Below, in pieces: positions 1-7,144 of a stretch of 64,000 nucleotides of DNA (position 1 is the first letter of the stretch; every line of letters begins with the position of its first letter). Source of the stretch: Thiococcus pfennigii (GTDB lineage: Bacteria > Pseudomonadota > Gammaproteobacteria > Chromatiales > Chromatiaceae); contig NZ_NRRW01000015.1 of NCBI RefSeq assembly GCF_016583835.1, positions 1-64,000 on the forward strand, in the 5' to 3' direction. A model generated the notes under the pieces. It saw only the letters and a program-made list of their open reading frames with translations. It had not been told where the DNA came from and ran no database searches. The position numbers were made by a program, and so were the translations under genes.

Positions 1-195
1 GCGTCCGAAATGGGCCTTGGCTTCATAGAGCGTCTCGACTGTGATCGTCTCCAACCCCCGCTCGCGTGCATAGCGCTGCGTGTTGCGCCGCGCCTTGCCC
101 CGGACGAAGAACGGGATCTTGCCGAGCCCCTCCGGGGAGGCGTGAGGCGGCAGGATCTTGTCGGCTCGTACGCATTGTGCTCGGCGACGCGGCAC
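1..195 (-). CDS. PCP_red-domain protein (BchB C-terminal-like), partial
   Basis: The reading frame runs leftwards off the window. Its last visible 45 residues contain [20 protein letters not shown] followed by [20 protein letters not shown], the signature of the PCP_red domain that closes BchB, the substrate-binding subunit of dark-operative protochlorophyllide reductase. No BchB nitrogenase-like domain precedes it: upstream is only an arginine-rich low-quality stretch and then the divergent promoter. So this is either a free-standing PCP_red protein or a broken piece of bchB. The start is uncertain. No in-frame ATG exists; GTG at 195 or GTG at 291 are the candidates and neither has a good ribosome site. 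The domain call is firm, the gene limits are not. Confidence 0.5.
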   Translation of the reverse strand, partial: MPRRRAQCVRADKILPPHASPEGLGKIPFFVRGKARRNTQRYARERGLETITVETLYEAKAHFGR

Positions 196-326
196 CGGGT
201 GGTTCGACCAGGGCTCCCTCCGCCGGCGCGACCTGCCTTCGTGCCCGCCCCGCCGATCCGATATGGTTGTCCGGGCGAGGCGCCGGCGCACAATCCGCCC
301 GGGCCCGAACGGCTTGTTAGTTAGGG

Positions 327-355
327 AATCTAGACCCGTGGTCCAGATCTGTCAA
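327..355 (-). promoter_or_regulatory. Leftward sigma-70-type promoter
   Basis: On the minus strand a perfect TTGACA lies at 355-350, then 17 bases, then TAGATT at 332-327 (4 of 6 matches to the -10 consensus). It would drive the PCP_red gene. The spacer holds a near-perfect inverted repeat, ATCTAGACC-CGT-GGTCCAGAT at 328-348, which could be an operator. The promoter is inferred from sequence only. Confidence 0.55.
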
Positions 356-383
356 CCACGCTTAACGTAAATGGTACTTGACA
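350..383. promoter_or_regulatory. Candidate PpsR operator, two overlapping half-consensus boxes
   Basis: The known PpsR/CrtJ site is TGT-N12-ACA. Here TGT-N12-ACG (350-367) and CGT-N12-ACA (366-383) overlap on a central ACGT and form one dyad whose outer arms are TGTCAA and TTGACA. Each outer arm is also the -35 box of one of the two divergent promoters, so a bound repressor would cover both. The arrangement is seen directly; binding is inference. Confidence 0.4.
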
Positions 384-418
384 ACCCTGCGGGCAGGGTA
401 TCTAAACTTAACGTCAAT
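361..418 (+). repeat. Direct repeat CTTAACGT(A/C)AAT, two copies
   Basis: CTTAACGTAAAT at 361-372 recurs as CTTAACGTCAAT at 407-418, 46 bp apart. One copy lies between the two -35 boxes and the other just after the rightward -10 box. It could be a second regulator site in the ppsR promoter; no regulator is identified. Confidence 0.4.
378..406 (+). promoter_or_regulatory. ppsR promoter (sigma-70 type)
   Basis: Perfect -35 TTGACA at 378-383, 17-base spacer, -10 TCTAAA at 401-406 (4 of 6). The spacer contains the perfect palindrome CCCTGC-GG-GCAGGG (385-398). The leader to the ppsR GTG would be about 210 bases. Its overlap with the candidate PpsR boxes suggests autoregulation. Confidence 0.55.
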
Positions 419-621
419 TTCGAGCGCCGAGGCTGTATCGGCCCGGGGGGCCGGAAGCGGATCGGATGGGCGCGATGGCGGGAGTTGGTCCTCGGTCCGG
501 CGGGCCATGGCCGGCTTCGGCGCGGGCCGGAGCTGAAGCTGAAGCTGATCGGGAGGGTTGTTGGGTGAGCCCCAGCGCACATCGGCAGGATGGTCGCCTC
601 GAGTGACGGGGTGGCGGTTCC

Positions 622-2043
622 GTGAGCCACTTTAACGCGCCGGAGGATACGCTTGGCCAGATCGATGCCGGGGTGGCAGACTGCGTGATCGGGACCTTCT
701 CGGACGTGGCGTTGGTGATCGACCCGCGCGGCGTGATCGTCGATCAGGCCTTCGGCAGCGAGGAGCTGGCGCGGGAGCTCGAAGGCGACTGGCGCGGCCT
801 GAAGTGGTCGGAGACGGTGATGGCGGGCAGTCGGGCGGCGGTCGGTGAGCTGTTGCGCGACGTCGGGGCGCGGCGTGGCAACGTGAAGTGGCGCCAGGTC
901 CTGCATCCGACTCGCCAGGGCGAGGCGATCCCGGTGCGCTATGCGGTCGTGCCGCTTGCCGGGTCCGATCGGGTGTTGGCGGTGGGCCGCGACCAACAGG
1001 CCGTGGCCGTGCTGCAGGAACAGCTGGCCGAGGCGCAGCAGGCGCTCGAGCGGGATTATTGGCGGCTGCGCCAGATGGAGACCCGCTATCGGCTGCTGTT
1101 TCAGACGGCCAGCGAGGCGGTGTTGATCGTCGAGGCCGGTACGCAAAAGGTGGTCGAGGCCAATCCGGCAGCGGTGCAGCTGCTCGGCGATCGCGGGCGG
1201 GTCGTGTTGGGGCAGATCTTCCCGTTCGGCTTCGATGAGCCGGGCACCCAGGCGGTGCAGGGGCTCCTCGCCGCGGTGCGTTCGGCCGGGCGGGCCGAGG
1301 AGATCCGAGCGCGTCTCGATGGTGGGGAGCGCGAATACCTGGTCTCCGCGGCGCTGTTGCGCCAGGAGAACGTGACGCTCTATCTGGTGCGTCTGGTCTC
1401 GGTCGGTGCGAGCGCGGTGGCGCCCCTGCCCGAGGCGACGCTGAAGCTGCTCAAGGTGATGGAGCTGGCGCCGGACGGCGTGGTGGTGACCGGCACCGAC
1501 GGGCGGATCGTCAGCGCCAATGCCGCGTTCCTCGATCTCGTGCAATTGGCGAGCGAGGAGCAGGTGCGGGGTGAATCGCTGGACCGATGGCTCGGGCGGC
1601 CTGGCGTCGACATGAACGTGTTGCTTGCGAATCTCCGTCAGCATGGCACCGTGCGGTTGTTTGCAACGGTCTTGCGGGGGGAATATGGTTCGGGCACGGA
1701 CGTCGAGGTATCGGCGGTCGCGGTGCGTAACGGCGAACGGCCGGGGTTCGGGTTCGTGATCCGCAATGTGCGGCGCCGCATCGTGGCGGAGACGCCGGCC
1801 GGGGGGCGGGAGCTACCGCGTTCGGTCGAGCAGCTTACCGAGTTGGTGGGGCGGGTGCCGCTGAAGGAGCTCGTGCGCGAGTCGACCGATCTGATCGAGC
1901 GGTTGTGCATCGAGGCGGCCCTCGACCTGACCGGCGACAATCGGGCCTCGGCGGCCGAACTGCTGGGGCTTAGCCGCCAGAGTCTCTATGTCAAGCTGCG
2001 CCGCTATGGCATCAGCGACTTGACCGCCGAGGAGGAAGGTTAG
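622..2043 (+). CDS. ppsR: Photosynthesis gene repressor PpsR/CrtJ
   Basis: Redox- and light-responsive transcription factor that represses bacteriochlorophyll, carotenoid and antenna genes in purple bacteria. The 473 residues show the family layout: N-terminal domain (about 1-120), a long charged helix/Q-linker (about 125-155), two PAS domains (about 155-265 and 275-390) and a Fis-type helix-turn-helix at the end (ASAAELLGLSRQSLYVKLRR). The GTG at 622 is the first start in frame. Only two cysteines are present, Cys21 and Cys429. Cys429, in the first helix of the DNA-binding domain, matches the redox cysteine of CrtJ/PpsR; the partner cysteine between the PAS domains of the Rhodobacter proteins is absent, so an intramolecular disulfide of that kind is not possible. 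The antenna-like peptides downstream and the BchB-like domain upstream fit a photosynthesis locus. Confidence 0.93.
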   Translation: MSHFNAPEDTLGQIDAGVADCVIGTFSDVALVIDPRGVIVDQAFGSEELARELEGDWRGLKWSETVMAGSRAAVGELLRDVGARRGNVKWRQVLHPTRQGEAIPVRYAVVPLAGSDRVLAVGRDQQAVAVLQEQLAEAQQALERDYWRLRQMETRYRLLFQTASEAVLIVEAGTQKVVEANPAAVQLLGDRGRVVLGQIFPFGFDEPGTQAVQGLLAAVRSAGRAEEIRARLDGGEREYLVSAALLRQENVTLYLVRLVSVGASAVAPLPEATLKLLKVMELAPDGVVVTGTDGRIVSANAAFLDLVQLASEEQVRGESLDRWLGRPGVDMNVLLANLRQHGTVRLFATVLRGEYGSGTDVEVSAVAVRNGERPGFGFVIRNVRRRIVAETPAGGRELPRSVEQLTELVGRVPLKELVRESTDLIERLCIEAALDLTGDNRASAAELLGLSRQSLYVKLRRYGISDLTAEEEG

Positions 2044-2448
2044 CGCTATTGCGAATTGATGGGGCAAGGTTGGAGAGTCGGTCCGTTTCACACTCCTCTT
2101 GGCTCTGTCATTGCCGAGGGGCAGCTCGGTTCCGTTTTTGCAATTGGTGATGTAAGTCGTTATGACTGCGGATGTAAATGCCATAATTCGGCTACCATCA
2201 CCATTGATTTGGTGGTAACCTATCCGAGTAAGATTACGAGTATAAGGTTGCAGAGTGTTGCGCTTGGATAGGCCACCTGAAGAATTGTCGATCCGCTGAT
2301 CCGATGAAGGGGCAACTCCCCGTCGGGCAGCGTGTCGCGAGATGCCCGCGTAGCGGCGCGGGTTTGGGGGGCTACAGGGCTTCCGTTGAACGGGGGCTTG
2401 GTGTAGCAATCGCTGTGTGTCAACTTTCGCTATGATATGGAGTAGAAC
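2044..2448. other. Intergenic region, relatively low GC, leader of small peptide genes
   Basis: About 405 bases between ppsR and the first small peptide, visibly less GC-rich than the surroundings. It holds an open frame at 2056-2271 with no family resemblance, which I do not accept as a gene. No full TGT-N12-ACA box was found. It most likely holds the end of the ppsR transcript and the promoter of the two small membrane peptides; I could not place a convincing -35/-10 pair. Confidence 0.4.
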
Positions 2449-2559
2449 ATGAATCTACCGCCTCTCACTGAAGACCTGATGCTGAAGGCAATGCTGGGTG
2501 CATGGGGCCTGCTGTTCTTGGTGTTCTTCATCGTCCCGGGTTCCCCGAGCTACATCTAA
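2449..2559 (+). CDS. 36-aa single-helix peptide, candidate LH1-gamma-like antenna polypeptide
   Basis: Encodes a 36-residue peptide, too short for standard ORF cut-offs, with GGAG 7 bases before the ATG. It has a short polar N-terminus (MNLPPLTEDL), one hydrophobic helix (about 14-30) and a PGSPSYI tail. It aligns without gaps to the second peptide at 2655 over the pattern M-x3-W-x2-L-x2-V-[FY]-F-[IV]-x-P-G, so the two are tandem paralogues. LH1-gamma of Blastochloris viridis is also a one-helix polypeptide of about 36 residues that fits between LH1 alpha/beta pairs, and gamma-like peptides are known from bacteriochlorophyll b species. I cannot align to that sequence from memory. Alternative: a small subunit of another membrane complex. 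That it is a gene is much surer than its function. Confidence 0.6.
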   Translation: MNLPPLTEDLMLKAMLGAWGLLFLVFFIVPGSPSYI

Positions 2560-2576
2560 GGTAGCTTAGCGTCCGG

Positions 2577-2604
2577 GCGCCGCGGATGCCGTCTTCCGTG
2601 GCGG
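2577..2604 (+). other. Intercistronic stem-loop
   Basis: CGCCGCGG (2578-2585) pairs with CCGTGGCG (2596-2603), with one G-T pair and a 10-base loop, between the two small peptide genes. No T-run follows. Like hairpins between antenna genes in puf operons it may set relative mRNA levels; this is inference. Confidence 0.4.
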
Positions 2605-2654
2605 GCCGGGGCCAGAGAATTCGAGAGTAAACTTTATTTGGTGGAGCAGAAGAG

Positions 2655-2747
2655 ATGAATGAAACTACCGGCTTGATCGTGATGATGGCTTCCTGGGCGG
2701 CTCTCGCCTTCGTTTATTTCGTCAGCCCTGGCGTTATCCCCGCCTAA
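2655..2747 (+). CDS. 30-aa single-helix peptide, second LH1-gamma-like candidate
   Basis: Encodes 30 residues beginning MNETTGLIVMMASW and ending in SPGVIPA: almost nothing but one transmembrane helix, with a conserved Trp at its start (Trp14) and a Pro-Gly at its end. GGTGGAG lies about 8 bases upstream of the ATG. It is a paralogue of the 36-residue peptide 95 bases upstream (10 shared or similar positions across the helix) and ends just before a strong terminator, so both probably form one operon. The two different lengths suggest specialised copies. The function is inferred only from size, helix and position next to ppsR. Confidence 0.6.
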   Translation: MNETTGLIVMMASWAALAFVYFVSPGVIPA

Positions 2748-2838
2748 ACTGTCTGTAGCCCTTACGGGTTACGCCGCCGTCTCCGGTTGTGGGCACAAAG
2801 CTGTCCACCGTAGCGGCGGGCTGACGGGTTATGTGCAG

Positions 2839-2886
2839 ATGACCTCCTTCCAGCGATCCTGACTGGAAGGGGGTCATCCATGTTTT
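2839..2886 (+). terminator. Rho-independent terminator
   Basis: A 15-bp stem (2839-2853 with 2863-2877, one G-T pair) and a 9-base loop, followed by TTTTT at 2882-2886. It closes the small peptide operon on the plus strand and faces the end of ptsI. Confidence 0.75.
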
Positions 2887-2993
2887 TGACGTCGGTGCCC
2901 ACGGCGATGCCCAAGGTCGGGTAGGTGGTCCGTGGGGCAGGGCGCAGGCGGCGGATCGGGAAGCCGGCGCTCGGCGGCGGGATGTCGCGGCGG

Positions 2994-4733
2994 TCAGGCG
3001 TTCAGCGCGTCGATGAACCGGTTCGGGTCCACGTCGTCGAGGTGGGCGAAGAGGTCCTCGACCTGCCTCGCCAGTGAGGCGAGGTCGCTGCCGCGCACGA
3101 TCTCCTTGATCTCCAGCAGAGAGCCCGGTTGCATGCTCAGGGCGCGCAGCCCCATCCCCAGCAGCAGGCGCGTGAAGCGCGGATCGCCTGCCATCTCCCC
3201 GCACATGCTCACTGGCCGCCGCTGACGGCGGCCGGCCTCGATCGTCTCGCGGATCAGGCGCAGGACCGCCGGGTGGGCCGGGTCGTAGAGGTAACCGACG
3301 GCGTCGTCGACCCGATCGATCGCGAGCGTGTATTGGATCAGGTCGTTCGTGCCGATCGATAGGAAGTCGAGTCGCTGCGCCAACCGCGAGGCGGTCAACG
3401 CGGCCGCCGGCACCTCGATCATCCCGCCCACCGGCATCGCCGCGTCGAACGCCAGCCCTTCGGCCCTCAGCTCCTCCTTGATGTCGGCGATGAGCTCGCA
3501 GATGGTCTCCACCTCGTTCAGCGAGGTGATCATCGGGAGCATCAGGCGCACCGGACCGAGGGCCGCGGTGCGCAGGATCGCGCGCAGCTGGGGGCGGAAG
3601 AGGCTCGGCTCCTTGAGGCAGAGACGAATGGCGCGCAGGCCAAGGGCCGGGTTGCAGCCGGGTTCTAGGGCGCTGGCCGCGCTCACGTGCTTGTCGGTGC
3701 CGAGATCGATGGTGCGGATCGTGATCGGGATGCCGTCGAGCCCGCGGACGATCTCGCTGTAGGTGGCGAAGTGTTCGTCCTCGTCGGGCAGGTCCGCCCG
3801 ATTCATGTACAGGAATTCGGTGCGGTAGAGCCCGATGCCCCGTGCCCCGTAGGTGCGTGCAGCGACGACGTCCTCGGGTAGCTCGAGGTTGGCGAGCAAC
3901 TCGATCTCGGTACCGTCGGCGGTGACAGCCGGCTTGTCGATGAGTTGCCGCAGACGATTACGGCGTCGCCCGAGCGCCCGCAAGCGTCTGCGATAGTGAG
4001 CGATGGTCGCTGCGTCGGCCTCGGCGATCACGGTCCCGGTCTCGCCGTCGACGACGAGGATCTCGTCGGTAAGCAGGTGCGCGGTCGCCCGGTGCACGCC
4101 CATGACGGCCGGTATGTTCAAGCTCCGCGCGAGGATGGCCATGTGCGACATCGGACCGCCATACTCGCTGACATAGGCGGCCGCGCCGCGGTAGTGCAGG
4201 GCGATGACGTCGGCGGGCGTGAAGTCGCGGGCCACGACGATGCGTCCCTGCATGTCGGTAGCCAAGGCCTGGGGCAGCCTGTTCGGGCGTCCGCAGAGGA
4301 AGCCCTGGATGCGCAGCACGACCTGATCCACGTCCTCGCCGCGGGCGCGCAGGTAGGGGTCGTCCATGCGTTCGAAGGTCTCGATGAGCCGGTCGCGCTG
4401 GACCTGCAAGGCCCACTCGGCGCTATAGAGCCGCTCGCGGATCAGTTGCCGGCTGGTCTCGACGAGGGTGACGTCCTCGAGCATCAGCAGATGCGCGTCG
4501 ATGAGTTCCTCGATCTCGTTGGCGACCGCGCCGGGGATCTGCCGGCGGATCTCGCGCAGCGAGTCGCTGGCCGCATCGACGGCCGCCGCGAGCCGCTCGA
4601 GCTCGGCGTCGATCGCCTCGGGCGCGATGCTGCGGCAGACGATCGAGGCTTGGCCGCGCTCGATGACCAGGGCCTTGCCGATCGCGATTGCGAGCGACGT
4701 GGCGACGCCTTGGCCCACGAGCGCCAGCGTCAT
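2994..4733 (-). CDS. ptsI: PTS enzyme I (phosphoenolpyruvate-protein phosphotransferase)
   Basis: Takes phosphate from phosphoenolpyruvate and passes it to HPr. The 579 residues match ordinary EI length (about 575) and there is no N-terminal GAF domain, so this is not PtsP. The phosphohistidine segment GGPMSHMAILARS is intact near residue 190, followed by the TIM-barrel domain with GLYRTEFLYM, FLSIGTNDLIQYTLAIDR and the catalytic-cysteine region VSMCGEMAGD. Its ATG overlaps the ptsH stop (ATGA), so the two are translationally coupled. No sugar-specific EIIB/EIIC is present in the window, so the chain is probably regulatory, ending on PtsN and the Man-type EIIA. Confidence 0.95.
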   Translation of the reverse strand: MTLALVGQGVATSLAIAIGKALVIERGQASIVCRSIAPEAIDAELERLAAAVDAASDSLREIRRQIPGAVANEIEELIDAHLLMLEDVTLVETSRQLIRERLYSAEWALQVQRDRLIETFERMDDPYLRARGEDVDQVVLRIQGFLCGRPNRLPQALATDMQGRIVVARDFTPADVIALHYRGAAAYVSEYGGPMSHMAILARSLNIPAVMGVHRATAHLLTDEILVVDGETGTVIAEADAATIAHYRRRLRALGRRRNRLRQLIDKPAVTADGTEIELLANLELPEDVVAARTYGARGIGLYRTEFLYMNRADLPDEDEHFATYSEIVRGLDGIPITIRTIDLGTDKHVSAASALEPGCNPALGLRAIRLCLKEPSLFRPQLRAILRTAALGPVRLMLPMITSLNEVETICELIADIKEELRAEGLAFDAAMPVGGMIEVPAAALTASRLAQRLDFLSIGTNDLIQYTLAIDRVDDAVGYLYDPAHPAVLRLIRETIEAGRRQRRPVSMCGEMAGDPRFTRLLLGMGLRALSMQPGSLLEIKEIVRGSDLASLARQVEDLFAHLDDVDPNRFIDALNA

Positions 4734-4999
4734 TCGGTCTCTCCGAAGCGCTCGCCGATCAGGACCTCGATCGCGGCCATTGCGGCAGCCTCGTCGTCGC
4801 CGCTGACCTCTACGTGGATGCGGCTGCCCTGACTGGCCGCCAGCATCATGACCCCCATGATGCTCTTGCCGTTGACCTTGCGCCCGTCCTTGCCGATCTG
4901 GACTTGGCTCGCGAAGCGGCTGGTGCAGGTGACCAGCTTGGCGGCAGCGCGGGCGTGCAGCCCGAGCTTGTTGATGATCTCGACCTCCTTGGCGATCAT
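4730..4999 (-). CDS. ptsH: PTS phosphocarrier protein HPr
   Basis: An 89-residue HPr that relays phosphate from EI to the EIIA proteins. The active-site segment NKLGLHARAAAKL places the phosphohistidine at His15, and KSIMGVMMLAA holds the conserved regulatory-site serine. The start is ATG 4999, just inside the end of the upstream EIIA gene; the long open frame further upstream is a shadow of that gene. Overlaps at both ends (ATGA) tie it into an EIIA-ptsH-ptsI unit. Confidence 0.95.
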   Translation of the reverse strand: MIAKEVEIINKLGLHARAAAKLVTCTSRFASQVQIGKDGRKVNGKSIMGVMMLAASQGSRIHVEVSGDDEAAAMAAIEVLIGERFGETE

Positions 5000-5412
5000 G
5001 GCGCGGTGCCCTCTTCGGGGTTGATTCGCGGGCAGAGGACCACGCCGTCCTGCGCGCCGCTCAGCGCCTTGGCGGCCAGTTCGTCGAGCGGCAGCGAGGC
5101 GTAGTTGAAGACCCGTACCAGCATCGGCAGGTTCACCCCGCTCAGCACGCGAACGCGGTGCTTGGCCCCCAACGCGTTGGCGATGTTGCATGGGGTCGAG
5201 CCGAACAGGTCGGTCAGGACCAGCAAGCCCTCGCCGTCATCGAGGTCGGCCGCGAGCGACTCGGCGGCGGCGATCATCCGGTCGCGATCGTCGAGCGGGC
5301 CGATGGCCAGCGCCCGGGCGCGCAGCGGGCAGCCACCGAGCATCGTCGTCGCGGCGCGCAGCAACTCAGCGCCGATCCCGTAGGGCGTGACCAGCAATAT
5401 CCCCGCGCTCAT
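4996..5412 (-). CDS. PTS EIIA, mannose (EIIA-Man) superfamily, active-site His replaced
   Basis: A 138-residue protein of the EIIA-Man fold (MSAGILLVTPYGIGAELL, then VLTDLFGSTPCNIA), the type that lies between rapZ and ptsH in many gammaproteobacteria. In the family the phospho-accepting histidine is residue 10 (T-H after the first strand). Here residue 10 is Pro (codon CCC, one base from CAC) and residue 11 is Tyr, so the canonical phosphorylation site is missing while the rest of the domain is well kept. It may act as an unphosphorylatable binding partner, or a neighbouring residue may substitute. It overlaps rapZ and ptsH by ATGA junctions. Confidence 0.85.
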   Translation of the reverse strand: MSAGILLVTPYGIGAELLRAATTMLGGCPLRARALAIGPLDDRDRMIAAAESLAADLDDGEGLLVLTDLFGSTPCNIANALGAKHRVRVLSGVNLPMLVRVFNYASLPLDELAAKALSGAQDGVVLCPRINPEEGTAP

Positions 5413-6266
5413 GGGAGTTCCCGGTGGCGAACCATGACCTTGTGTCCCCTGTGTTCGAAGTGGCGGCGCAGCCAGTCGACGACGTAGACGGAACGGTGCT
5501 GTCCACCCGTGCAACCGACCGCGATGGTGAGGTAGCTGCGCCCGTCGGTCTCGAATTGCGGCACCCAGCGGTCGAGGAACGAGACGATGTCATCACGCAT
5601 CCGGATCGCCTCCTGGCGCCCTTCGAGGAAGCCGGCGACGGCCGGATCGAGGCCGGTCAGTTCCCGCAGCGTCGGCTCCCAATGGGGGTTGGGTAGGCAG
5701 CGGACGTCGAAGACGAAGTCGACATCATGCGGCACGCCATTCTTGAAGCCGAAGGATTGCAACAGGATCGAGGCGCGCGGCGAGGATTCGCCGCCGACCT
5801 GCTCCCGGACCAGGTCGCGCAGTTCGTGCACGTTCGTGTGTGTCGTGTCGATCTGGAGGGTGGCGACCTTCAGGATCGGCTCGAGGAACCGGCGTTCCAG
5901 ATCGATCGCCTCGCTGAGCGGTAGGCTGGCGCTGGTCAGCGGGTGCTTGCGGCGTGTCTCGCTGAAGCGCTTGATCAGGGTGTCGGTTTGGGCGTCGAGG
6001 AAGGCGACGCGGCACTCGACCCCGAGGGCCCGGGCTCGGGCGATGATGTCGGCGAGTCTGTGCAGGTCCTCGGGCTTGTTCCGTGCATCGATGCCGACGG
6101 CCGTGCGGGCGTAGATCGGTTCGCGTGAGCGGCCGATCGTGACGGCGAGTTCGGCGAGCAGGAACAGGGGCAGATTGTCGATGCAGTAGTAGCCGACATC
6201 CTCCAGCGTATGGAGGGCGACGCTCTTGCCGGACCCGGAAAGGCCGCTGATGATGATCAATTGCAT
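5409..6266 (-). CDS. rapZ: RNase adapter protein RapZ
   Basis: A 285-residue P-loop protein. In enterobacteria RapZ binds glucosamine-6-phosphate and guides RNase E to the small RNA GlmZ, controlling GlmS. The N-terminal Walker A is GLSGSGKS (residues 8-15); the C-terminal phosphofructokinase-like domain carries GCTGGQHRSVY. Length equals the family norm (about 284). It sits in the usual place between ptsN and the EIIA-ptsH-ptsI genes and overlaps the EIIA start by four bases. No glmZ-like RNA was seen in the window, so the RNA partner here is unknown. Confidence 0.95.
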   Translation of the reverse strand: MQLIIISGLSGSGKSVALHTLEDVGYYCIDNLPLFLLAELAVTIGRSREPIYARTAVGIDARNKPEDLHRLADIIARARALGVECRVAFLDAQTDTLIKRFSETRRKHPLTSASLPLSEAIDLERRFLEPILKVATLQIDTTHTNVHELRDLVREQVGGESSPRASILLQSFGFKNGVPHDVDFVFDVRCLPNPHWEPTLRELTGLDPAVAGFLEGRQEAIRMRDDIVSFLDRWVPQFETDGRSYLTIAVGCTGGQHRSVYVVDWLRRHFEHRGHKVMVRHRELP

Positions 6267-6459
6267 CGCGATTCACCTGCCACGCTGCGCGTGGGTACAC
6301 TGGGAGGCGACGTGCCACGGCCCGCGGGGGCTGTGCGCGGCGATCCGGCTGCGCCGATCGGTTCGGGGATGCCGTCGTGCCAAGGTCATAGCGTGGCCAT
6401 CGGTGGCGAGCCGCAGGGGCGGCGCGCGTGGCTCCGTGTTCGGTAGCCGCAGGCCGGCG

Positions 6460-6927
6460 TTAGGCGTCGCCCGGCGGCACTGGGTCGTCGAGCAGCGCCA
6501 GGATCTCATCGGGCGAGGTGGCGCCACGCAATTGGGCGCGCAGGACCGGGTCGCTGAACTTGCCGGCCAGGTACGACAGGAGCTTGAGGTGCATCTCGTT
6601 GGCCGCCTCGGGCACCAGCAGCGCGAAGGCGAGGTCGACGCGGGCGCCGTCGATGGCGTCGTAGTCGATCCCGCTCGTCAACTGCGCGAAGGCCCCGATC
6701 GGCTCCTTGATCTCCGGCATCCGCGCGTGCGGCAGCGCGATGCCGTGGCCCAGTCCGGTGCTGCCGAGTCGCTCGCGTTCGACCAGGCGCTCGAAGACGG
6801 TCTCGGGCGATAGGATCGAGCTGGCGCTCGCCAATAACTCGCCGAGGGTCTCGAGGAGCCGCTTCTTGCTTGTCACCTCGACACGGCAGGCGATGCGACG
6901 ACCGACGATGAGTTCAGGAGGGAGCAT
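6460..6927 (-). CDS. ptsN: PTS nitrogen-regulatory EIIA-Ntr (PtsN)
   Basis: A 155-residue EIIA of the fructose/nitrogen type. The phosphohistidine motif is intact (GHGIALPHARMPEIKEPIG). In other bacteria PtsN tunes potassium transport and sigma-54-related metabolism according to its phosphorylation. I chose ATG 6927, giving MLPPELIVGRR; an upstream GTG (6951) is possible. It lies about 220 bases downstream of hpf in the rpoN block. A 193-base gap with no clear feature separates it from rapZ. With the His-less EIIA nearby, PtsN is the only intact terminal phosphate acceptor seen here. Confidence 0.93.
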   Translation of the reverse strand: MLPPELIVGRRIACRVEVTSKKRLLETLGELLASASSILSPETVFERLVERERLGSTGLGHGIALPHARMPEIKEPIGAFAQLTSGIDYDAIDGARVDLAFALLVPEAANEMHLKLLSYLAGKFSDPVLRAQLRGATSPDEILALLDDPVPPGDA

Positions 6928-7144
6928 CGATATCGTGGAATCCTCGGACACGAGAAAAACGGTGGGCGAGGATTTTCGCACATTCGGGCACCGTGATGCG
7001 CGGCGATCGCGCACACCGAGGCCTCTGGGGCACGCGAGACCGAGAGGCGTGGCTGGACGACGTCTGTTCGGGACCGCGATCGGGGGCGGGCGCCTCGGTC
7101 GGCCAGCGCGCGCCCGGCCCCGTGCCGGGGGCGCGCGCCGGGCG

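Noticed and set aside
2056-2271. 71-codon open frame downstream of ppsR
   Set aside because: No ribosome site, no hydrophobic or domain pattern, and no resemblance to the small peptides that follow.
2044-2448. Complete PpsR box upstream of the small peptide genes
   Set aside because: I searched for TGT-N12-ACA on both strands and found no full match, so regulation by PpsR here is not claimed.
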